Shown one piece after another: positions 58,317 through 64,000 of a stretch of DNA of 64,000 bases. Position 1 is the first letter of the stretch. Every line of letters begins with the position of its first letter. The notes beneath the pieces were generated by a model. That model saw only the letters and a list, made by a program, of their open reading frames with translations. It was not told the origin of the DNA and did no database searches. This DNA comes from Pseudomonas sp. PB106 (lineage in GTDB: Bacteria; Pseudomonadota; Gammaproteobacteria; Pseudomonadales; Pseudomonadaceae), in contig NZ_RWIM01000131.1 of assembly GCF_009764645.1 (NCBI RefSeq), positions 1 to 64,000 on the forward strand. Direction: 5' to 3'. The translations under genes were made by a program, and so were the position numbers.

Positions 58317-58780
58317 GAATTGATCACCACAGGCGGATTGGCCGCCTCAAAAGCTCTGAGTACCCGAAGCGTAGCTTCCAGATCGCTCTGGTCGATGCCC
58401 TCAAGCACCTCATGACGCAAGCGCACCAGTTCGATCTCGACCGCTTGCACCAGTTCACGACCGGTGTCAGTCAGGCTCAGACACTTGGCGCGGCGATCCT
58501 GGGCATCTTCGGTCCGGCAGACGTAGCCGGAATGGCACAACTGATCAAGCAGACGCACCAGCGACGGACTCTCCATCCCGGCCGCCTGCGCCACCTGCAC
58601 CTGCCGCACACCCTCGCCCAGACGCCCGATCATCAAGAGCGGCACGGCGCAGGCTTCGGAGATTCCATAGTTGACCAGCGTGGTCTGGCAGATCTTCCGC
58701 CAATGCCTGGCGGCCACCACCATGGCACTGCTGATGTTCATCTGGAGAGCGTCGAGTTCGTTCGGCACGGGAAAATGCAC
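58313..58780 (-). CDS. MarR-family regulator of the efflux operon
   Basis: This is a 155-residue winged-helix MarR regulator with the helix-turn-helix GVRQVQVAQAAGMESPSLVRLLDQL split around the wing VCRTEDAQDRRAKCLSLTDTG. It is the first gene of the efflux operon, coupled by overlap to the transporter gene. A palindrome GTTAG-TTTG-CTAAC lies four bases upstream of the start, as expected for an autoregulatory MarR operator. Aromatic acids are common ligands for this family. Confidence 0.88.
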   Translation of the reverse strand: MHFPVPNELDALQMNISSAMVVAARHWRKICQTTLVNYGISEACAVPLLMIGRLGEGVRQVQVAQAAGMESPSLVRLLDQLCHSGYVCRTEDAQDRRAKCLSLTDTGRELVQAVEIELVRLRHEVLEGIDQSDLEATLRVLRAFEAANPPVVINS

Positions 58781-58783
58781 ACT

Positions 58784-58797
58784 GTTAGTTTGCTAAC
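58784..58797. promoter_or_regulatory. Candidate MarR operator
   Basis: GTTAG and CTAAC are perfect inverted copies around TTTG, just upstream of the MarR gene. The site could block the whole efflux operon when bound. Confidence 0.55.
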
Positions 58798-58892
58798 TAT
58801 CAATATCGCATTGGAGGGGAATTTCAGTCAAGTTTTGAAACAAATTGCTCCATTGGTCGCCCGCCCAAACTCGAGCCTATTAACCTACGTAC

Positions 58893-58914
58893 TGACGATG
58901 TATATACGTCGTCA
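58893..58914. promoter_or_regulatory. Near-palindromic operator upstream of toxin-antitoxin genes
   Basis: The 22-base site has outer arms TGACGA and TCGTCA and a central GTATATAC-like core; 20 of 22 positions fit perfect dyad symmetry (mismatches at the seventh and sixteenth bases). It lies 28 bases before the antitoxin ATG. Ribbon-helix-helix antitoxins bind such sites. Confidence 0.65.
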
Positions 58915-58941
58915 TTACCAAAATTCTGAAGGAGCCTGCAG

Positions 58942-59220
58942 ATGTCAAAACAAGCCGTTTTTACAATGAAGCTTGAACCGGAGCTGCGTGAGCAGTTCAT
59001 GGCTGAGGCGGAGGCATCTCATCGTCCTGCCTCACAGATCATGCGAGAAATGATGCGTCAGTTTGTTCGCACACAACAGGAAGCCCGAGAGTACGAAGCC
59101 TTCCTGCAACGAAAAGTCGACCTTGCAAGAGAATCGATGGCAGCCGGTGAAGGCGTGTCCAACGAGGAAGTTGAAGCGCAATTCGCCGCCAGGCGCAGGC
59201 AGGTAGAAAATCAAGGATGA
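58942..59220 (+). CDS. Ribbon-helix-helix antitoxin
   Basis: The 92-residue protein has an N-terminal ribbon-helix-helix DNA-binding domain (AVFTMKLEPELREQF, then HRPASQIMREMMRQF) and a C-terminal helical toxin-binding tail (FLQRKVDLARESMAAGE). AAGGAG precedes the ATG. It overlaps the toxin gene by four bases. By layout it is a ParD-type antitoxin that neutralises the partner and represses the pair through the upstream near-palindrome. Confidence 0.88.
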   Translation: MSKQAVFTMKLEPELREQFMAEAEASHRPASQIMREMMRQFVRTQQEAREYEAFLQRKVDLARESMAAGEGVSNEEVEAQFAARRRQVENQG

Positions 59221-59498
59221 AGATTATCTGGAGTAAAAATGCCGTACAGGATCGCGAAAAAATCTGGGACTACCTTCACGCGGAAAATCCAGGCGCAGCG
59301 CTCGACATGGATCGCCGCTTCACCGAAGCGGCTTCGCGCCTGGCCCACAACCCCAAAATGGGCCCGGTTGGCATCATTGCCGGAACTCGCGAATTGATTC
59401 CCCATCCTAGCTACCGTCTTGTTTACCAGTCAGATCAGGATGTGATCTGGATTATGGCGCTGGTTCATACGGCACGGGCCTGGCCTTTCCCTAAGTAG
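59217..59498 (+). CDS. RelE/ParE-family toxin
   Basis: The 93-residue protein has the RelE/ParE fold signature: IIWSKNAVQDREKIWDYL, a MDRRFTEAASRL helix, RELIPHPSYRLVYQ and a C-terminal IMALVHTARAWP. ParE toxins poison DNA gyrase; RelE toxins cleave mRNA on ribosomes. The motif set fits the ParE/RelE superfamily without telling the target. Its ATG overlaps the antitoxin stop, as typical of type II modules. Confidence 0.88.
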   Translation: MKIIWSKNAVQDREKIWDYLHAENPGAALDMDRRFTEAASRLAHNPKMGPVGIIAGTRELIPHPSYRLVYQSDQDVIWIMALVHTARAWPFPK

Positions 59499-59501
59499 CG
59501 A

Positions 59502-59747
59502 TTAGCCCGCCCGCCCCTTCCGCAACATCACATTCAACTGATCCACCACCTCCGCCCAATCGGCGTCATCCAGAATCTCGTCCCGTAAAAACTGCGACTG
59601 GCTCTTCGTCCAGAAGAACGCATCCGCCAAATGCAGCTCGGGTTTGAGCGGGGAGTGGGTGGCGATGAATTGGTCGATGCTGACCGGGTCGTTGTCCAGG
59701 CCGAGTTGTTTGAACAGGGATGGCAGGCTGTGAATGGGTTGTTCCAT
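59502..59747 (-). CDS. DUF2789 protein
   Basis: This 81-residue protein has the DUF2789 family pattern (HSLPSLFKQLGLDND, then HPLKPELHLADAFFW-like sequence and a DWAEVVDQLNVMLRKG tail). The function is unknown. AAGGAG lies seven bases upstream of the ATG. The toxin gene ends just three bases before its stop on the opposite strand. Confidence 0.82.
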   Translation of the reverse strand: MEQPIHSLPSLFKQLGLDNDPVSIDQFIATHSPLKPELHLADAFFWTKSQSQFLRDEILDDADWAEVVDQLNVMLRKGRAG

Positions 59748-59931
59748 TGCTGAACTCCTTCAAAAATGTGGTGCGTGGACTCAACTCCCCCGAGCCTTGG
59801 AGTCTAGTTCGGCAGGTATCTGATGCAGGGAAATCCGCTCGCCGGACATATCTTCACACTGATCAAAATTCAACCAGTACAACCCTCAACTAGACTGATA
59901 GAACCAGCCCATGACGCTCGCGGAGGGTCAC

Positions 59932-60462
59932 GTGAACAGCCGTTGTTGTGCGTTTGCCTTGCTCCTGTTGCTCAGCGGCTCAGCCCTCGCTGCCGAAACT
60001 CCGCTGCCGCCGATGAGCCCCGTCGGCCTGTGGCTGATCACCTTGGGCATCGTCTTTCTGATCGCTGAAGCCGCGCTGCCCAATTACGGCGTGATTGGCC
60101 TGGGCGGGATCATCATGTTCGTCATCGGCGCGCTGATTCTGAGTAACGCCGAATTGCCGGTGCCGATGATGATCGGCCTCGGCCTGATCAGCACGCTGTT
60201 GTTGCTCGCGCTGGTGATTCGCGCCCTGAAAACCCGCCCGCGCCACGCCGTCAGTGGCGATGCTGGCCTGCTCGGCAGCGTGACCGCGATCACCACCGTG
60301 CAACCGGATAACGCGCGCAACGGCTGGGTGCAATTGCAAGGTGAACGCTGGCAAGTGCTCAGCGCGACAGCGCTGCACACCGGGCAATCGGTGCGCGTGG
60401 TGGGTCGCAAGGGATTGTTGCTGCAAGTGGCCGCGACTGACGCGGCGCCGCTCGGAGAGTGA
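59932..60462 (+). CDS. NfeD-like membrane protein
   Basis: NfeD proteins partner with membrane SPFH proteins. From the GTG at 59932, which has GGAGGG just upstream, it encodes 176 residues; an ATG at 59911 would add seven but has no clear ribosome-binding site. It has a signal peptide (LLLLLSGSALAAE), three spans with NYGVIGLGGIIMFVIGALIL, and a C-terminal OB-like domain (DAGLLGSVTAITTVQ, then WVQLQGERWQVLSATAL). It lies directly before the slipin gene, overlapping nothing but separated by two bases. Confidence 0.85.
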   Translation: MNSRCCAFALLLLLSGSALAAETPLPPMSPVGLWLITLGIVFLIAEAALPNYGVIGLGGIIMFVIGALILSNAELPVPMMIGLGLISTLLLLALVIRALKTRPRHAVSGDAGLLGSVTAITTVQPDNARNGWVQLQGERWQVLSATALHTGQSVRVVGRKGLLLQVAATDAAPLGE

Positions 60463-60464
60463 TC

Positions 60465-61223
60465 ATGGGTCTGCAAATCGGTTTTGTTGCACTGCTGCTG
60501 TTGGTGATTGCCCTGGCCGGGTCGACGTTTCGCATCCTGCGCGAATACGAACGCGGCGTGGTGTTCCAGCTCGGACGCTTTTGGCAGGTCAAAGGCCCTG
60601 GGCTGATCCTGTTGATTCCGGTGGTGCAGCAAATGGTTCGCGTGGACCTGCGCACCGTTGTTCTCGACGTACCGCCGCAGGATGTGATCACCCGTGACAA
60701 CGTGTCGGTGAAGGTCAACGCGGTGCTGTATTTCCGCGTGCTCGATCCGCAGAAGGCGATCATTCAGGTCGAGGATTTTCTCTCGGCCACCAGCCAATTG
60801 GCGCAGACCACCCTGCGCGCCGTGCTCGGCAAACACGAGCTCGATGAACTGCTGGCCGAGCGCGAGCAACTGAACATCGATATCCAGCAAGTGCTCGACG
60901 CCCAGACCGACGCGTGGGGCATCAAGGTCGCCAACGTCGAAATCAAGCATGTCGACCTCAACGAATCGATGGTGCGGGCCATCGCCAAACAGGCCGAGGC
61001 TGAGCGGGAGCGGCGGGCCAAAGTCATCCATGCCGAAGGCGAATTGCAGGCCTCGGAGAAGCTGATGCAGGCTGCCGAGATGCTCGGTCGTCAGCCAGGG
61101 GCGATGCAGCTGCGTTATATGCAGACCTTGAGTTCGATTGCTGGCGACAAGAGTTCGACGATTGTCTTTCCGTTGCCGATCGAGTTGCTCAAGGGCATGG
61201 CGGATTTGTCGGGTAAAACATAA
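60465..61223 (+). CDS. Slipin/SPFH-family membrane protein
   Basis: The 252-residue protein has an N-terminal membrane segment (LQIGFVALLLLVIALAG) and an SPFH domain with EYERGVVFQLGRFWQVKGPG, VVLDVPPQDVITRDNVSVK and AVLGKHELDELLAERE, then a coiled coil (AKQAEAERERRAKVI). It resembles slipins that assemble with NfeD proteins into membrane microdomains; a role in membrane organisation or proteolysis control is possible. The ATG at 60465 fits the family start. Confidence 0.88.
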   Translation: MGLQIGFVALLLLVIALAGSTFRILREYERGVVFQLGRFWQVKGPGLILLIPVVQQMVRVDLRTVVLDVPPQDVITRDNVSVKVNAVLYFRVLDPQKAIIQVEDFLSATSQLAQTTLRAVLGKHELDELLAEREQLNIDIQQVLDAQTDAWGIKVANVEIKHVDLNESMVRAIAKQAEAERERRAKVIHAEGELQASEKLMQAAEMLGRQPGAMQLRYMQTLSSIAGDKSSTIVFPLPIELLKGMADLSGKT

Positions 61224-61226
61224 GGC

Positions 61227-62807
61227 TCAGCCGCCCGTGGCTTTCGGCACGAACAACCGCGCCTTTACTCCTCCCGCGTGGGTTTCAGCGCTGACCTGCC
61301 AGGTCGCGGGAAGTGGTGAGAATTCTTCCGGGCCGTCGACCGATCCAACCAGCCAGACCCGGCCAGCACTGGGCAACTCAGCGAGACTGTCGAGATAAAC
61401 ATCGCCAGTCACCAATGCGCCAAATCCGTATTGATTCGGTTGCGTCGACTGCCCGCTCGTTGTCGGCGGCGTATAAAGGCGCACCTTCGCACCCGTGCGA
61501 TCGTAATAGACGTAGCTCAAATACCAGAGCATGTCGCTGGTGACGATGCGATCACCCGGCAGGAAATGTTGATTGACGTAATTTACCACCCGGTCGAGTT
61601 GATCATTGCTGTCGACGGTGGCGTTGTTGTTCACGCCCACCAGTTCGACACCGATCAGCGCCACCAGCGCCGCCAGTGCGAGCAACCTAGCCTGACTGTA
61701 CAAACGGTCAATCGCCAGCGCCGCCAGCATCGGCAAACCGAGCGCGTAGGCAGTCAAGTAGCGCTCGATAAAAACCGGCGTGATAAACGACACAACGAAC
61801 ACCAGCAGCAGCGGCATTCCGGTGTACAACGCCAACAGAATACTGCCGCGCGACACACTGCGATCACGCATCACCGCGACAACCGCCAGCGCCAGCAATG
61901 CCAAGGGCAACGCGGCGAAAATCAGCAGCGGCAGCGTCTCGCCATCGTCCTGAATCAACCATGACCAGATCATCGACGGCAGCGAACTCAGGGTGACAGC
62001 AGGTTCCCAACCGACATCGCCGCCAGCCTTGAGCTGCTCCATGTGCTGCATCAAGTCGAGCAGATTGGGCAGCCAGGGCAGATACAGCACGACGATGGCC
62101 AGGTTCGCCAGCCACCAGTTCCCGCGCTGGATATGCCCAAAGCGGTAACCGCGCTGGACGCGGATCGCAATCAGATAGAGCCAGTGACACAGCGCCGCAA
62201 GCACAGCGAAGTAGTGGGTGTAGAACGCCGCGCTCATCAACAGCGCGTAATACAGTAGATAGCGATGGCGTTGCGGGCGGCGGATCCAGTAGACCAGCGC
62301 CACACTCGCGGCGAGCAGCAGTACACCGAGCAGTGCGTACATGCGCACTTCCTGGCTGTAGCGCACCGCTGTCGGCAGCAGCGCCAGCAACAGACCGGCG
62401 ATAAAGGCTGCGCGGCGAGTGGCCAAGCGATCCACCAGCCAGACGCCCATCCCGACCGCCGCAATGCCGGCCAGCGCACTCAGGCAGCGGATTGCCAGAA
62501 TGCCGTCACCGAACAGCTCGATCCAGCCATGTAGCAGCATGAAATACAACGGTGGGTGCACATCGAAAGCCGCATGCTTCCAGATTTCGCTCAGCGAGTA
62601 GCGCGCCAGCAGCAGACTGGAACCTTCATCGCCCCAGATCGCCGCCGCTGTCAGATCATAAAAACGTACGAACGCGGCCAGCGCCAGGATCGGCCACAGC
62701 CAATGATTTTTTACCCAGCGCACCCAGCGCAGACTGCCGAACCAGGAGCCGGGCGCGGCAAACGGGTCTTGCGTGTCGCCCATTGGCGTGACTCGATTGA
62801 CCGCCAT
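61227..62807 (-). CDS. Integral-membrane glycosyltransferase (GT39/ArnT-like)
   Basis: The 526-residue protein has about ten spans and the luminal-loop acidic motif WGDEGSSLLLARYSL after the first span, the catalytic-region pattern of ArnT/PMT-type (GT-C) glycosyltransferases, which use polyprenyl-linked sugars. HPPLYFMLLHGWIELFG follows. The C-terminal periplasmic part is about 150 residues. The acceptor (lipid A, glycan or protein) cannot be told. It ends three bases from the slipin stop (convergent). Confidence 0.8.
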   Translation of the reverse strand: MAVNRVTPMGDTQDPFAAPGSWFGSLRWVRWVKNHWLWPILALAAFVRFYDLTAAAIWGDEGSSLLLARYSLSEIWKHAAFDVHPPLYFMLLHGWIELFGDGILAIRCLSALAGIAAVGMGVWLVDRLATRRAAFIAGLLLALLPTAVRYSQEVRMYALLGVLLLAASVALVYWIRRPQRHRYLLYYALLMSAAFYTHYFAVLAALCHWLYLIAIRVQRGYRFGHIQRGNWWLANLAIVVLYLPWLPNLLDLMQHMEQLKAGGDVGWEPAVTLSSLPSMIWSWLIQDDGETLPLLIFAALPLALLALAVVAVMRDRSVSRGSILLALYTGMPLLLVFVVSFITPVFIERYLTAYALGLPMLAALAIDRLYSQARLLALAALVALIGVELVGVNNNATVDSNDQLDRVVNYVNQHFLPGDRIVTSDMLWYLSYVYYDRTGAKVRLYTPPTTSGQSTQPNQYGFGALVTGDVYLDSLAELPSAGRVWLVGSVDGPEEFSPLPATWQVSAETHAGGVKARLFVPKATGG

Positions 62808-62862
62808 TGCTTCCTCTTGCCGCGCCGCAGCGCCACGAGAGTATGACGCGCCAACCTGCCAA

Positions 62863-64000
62863 TCACTTTAGGTCAGCCACAGCAGAACCGTCGATGTCGG
62901 TTTGCGCTTTCACGACACCCGGCAACCCGGTGACGATTTTCTCTTGCGGATACACCGACTCCCATCCCCCGCCCAATGCCTTGTACAACCCGACCATCGC
63001 CAGCGAAACCCCGGTCGAGCTCTCAACCCATTGCTCCTGCGTCGCCAGCAACGCGCCTTGCACGGTGAGCACGTTGACGAAATCGACCACGCCTTCGACG
63101 TATTGCTGTTGCGCGGTGCGCAGGGCGATCTGATTCTGGCGGACGGCTTCGGCGAGGCTGTCGCGGCGCCGTTGGCTGGCGTTGTAAGCGGTCAGTTGAT
63201 CGTCGATTTCGTGCCAGGCACGCAACACGGTTTGCTGGTAGGCGACGGCCGCCTCCTGCTGTTGCGCTTCACGCAGTTGCAGCACGCCGCGCAGGCGTCC
63301 GCCGTCGAACAGCGGCAGGCTGAATTGCGGGCCGATGCCAAAAGCGCGAGAGCCCCACGAGCCGAAATCGCTGAGTTGCATGGCTTGCGAGCCGAGGTTG
63401 CCCGACAGGGTGATGCGCGGATAGAAATCGCCCTTGGCCACGCCGATATTGGCAGTGGCCGCGTGCAGGCGCGCTTCGGCCTGACGGATGTCCGGGCGGC
63501 GTTCGGCCAGTTGCGACGGCAGGCCGATGGCGACTTGCAGCGGCGACTGCGGCACGGCGGCGTCTGTGGATAACTCTTTCGCGAGCGCTTGTGGCGGTTC
63601 GCCCATCAACAGGCTGATGGCGTTGATCAGTTGCGACTGACGTTGTTCCAGGGCCGGCAGACGCGATTCGATGGCGGCCACTTGCGCGGCGGCTTCGGCG
63701 ACGTCCAGGTCAGTCGCCACGCCGTCAGCCAAACGCAGTTGCGAGAGTTTCAGGCTGTGCCGGGCGACGTCGAGGTTTTCTTCGGTGACCGCACGAGTGT
63801 TCTGTACGCCGCGCAGCTGAATGTAGTTTTGTGCGGTGTCAGCCAATACCGCCAGCAACACACCGCGACGGTCATTTTCGGCGACCTCAAGGTTGGCGTC
63901 GGCGGCTTCGGTTTCACGGCGCACGCGGCCCCAGAAATCCAGTTCCCAGGAGGCGGAGAAACCGGCGTCCCACAGGTTGAAAGCGGAATCGCCGTTGTGC
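62863..64000 (-). CDS. Outer-membrane efflux protein (NodT family), 5' end outside window
   Basis: The frame runs without a stop to the right window edge, so the gene is partial: the N-terminal part and start lie beyond 64000. The visible part has FNLWDAGFSASWELDFWGRV, LAQLRLADGVATDLDVAEA-like repeats and RRPDIRQAEARLHAATANIGV, the standard RND outer-membrane partner motifs. The C-terminus ends in VADLK. It is probably the last gene of an RND efflux operon lying to the right. Confidence 0.85.
   Translation of the reverse strand, partial: HNGDSAFNLWDAGFSASWELDFWGRVRRETEAADANLEVAENDRRGVLLAVLADTAQNYIQLRGVQNTRAVTEENLDVARHSLKLSQLRLADGVATDLDVAEAAAQVAAIESRLPALEQRQSQLINAISLLMGEPPQALAKELSTDAAVPQSPLQVAIGLPSQLAERRPDIRQAEARLHAATANIGVAKGDFYPRITLSGNLGSQAMQLSDFGSWGSRAFGIGPQFSLPLFDGGRLRGVLQLREAQQQEAAVAYQQTVLRAWHEIDDQLTAYNASQRRRDSLAEAVRQNQIALRTAQQQYVEGVVDFVNVLTVQGALLATQEQWVESSTGVSLAMVGLYKALGGGWESVYPQEKIVTGLPGVVKAQTDIDGSAVADLK

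Overview
The window looks like a chromosomal segment of a fluorescent Pseudomonas (P. fluorescens/P. putida group). Evidence: GC-rich codon use, many short palindromic REP-type intergenic repeats typical of that group (paired cores such as GCTGGCAAGCCAGC and GAGCAAGCTCGC), and gene blocks that I recall from P. aeruginosa and P. putida (tonB-exbB-exbD beside sulfate-ester genes; cysA-cysW-cysT-sbp-oscA-GGDEF/EAL-desA; gabD-gabT; pgaABCD). No database was searched; homology calls rest on recognised motifs and remembered families.

Layout. (1) 0.1-16.8 kb is a sulfate-ester/organosulfur scavenging island: a TonB-ExbB-ExbD energy unit, a TonB-dependent receptor (SftP-like) with a periplasmic arylsulfotransferase (AstA-like), two closely similar LysR regulators (SftR-like), a phosphonate-monoesterase/sulfatase-like hydrolase, the alpha-ketoglutarate-dependent alkylsulfatase AtsK, an ABC importer (AtsR binding protein, AtsB fused double permease, AtsC ATPase) and arylsulfatase AtsA. 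The parts form a plausible path: outer-membrane uptake, periplasmic sulfuryl handling, inner-membrane import and cytoplasmic sulfate release. (2) 16.9-19.1 kb: a membrane fatty-acid desaturase divergent from an AraC-type regulator. (3) 19.2-22.3 kb: a two-component system of HprRS/CusRS type divergent from two exported proteins (DUF336 and 5-hydroxyisourate hydrolase), with a palindrome between them that matches the E. coli HprR/CusR box. (4) 22.4-23.7 kb: a Crp/Fnr-type regulator divergent from an Mpo1-like membrane protein. (5) 23.9-28.1 kb: sulfate importer cysA-cysW-cysT-sbp with the small oscA gene. (6) 28.3-34.1 kb: a GGDEF/EAL protein, a delta-9 desaturase, a PAS-GGDEF diguanylate cyclase and a response regulator-HDOD protein. 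(7) 34.2-37.1 kb: gabT and gabD. (8) 37.5-39.1 kb: tRNA-Arg(CCG), a rhuM-family gene broken by an in-frame stop, and a small acidic protein. (9) 39.2-42.1 kb: a VWA lipoprotein, an ECF sigma factor and an anti-sigma-like membrane protein. (10) 42.2-44.4 kb: an exported YbhB-like protein divergent from a Rieske/FAD reductase. (11) 44.5-50.9 kb: pgaABCD for poly-N-acetylglucosamine. (12) 51.2-64 kb: a DUF945 protein, an aae-type aromatic-acid efflux operon led by a MarR regulator, a toxin-antitoxin pair, an NfeD/slipin pair, an integral-membrane glycosyltransferase and a partial outer-membrane efflux gene running off the right edge.

The points most worth follow-up are the repeated ATGCAT boxes in two control regions of the sulfate-ester island, a GAATAT-type element shared by several sulfur promoters (a perfect 9-bp inverted repeat upstream of oscA), the HprR-like box, the near-palindromic operator of the toxin-antitoxin pair, and the nonsense mutation in the rhuM-family gene. 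No mobile element with a recognisable transposase or integrase, no CRISPR array and no rRNA was seen.
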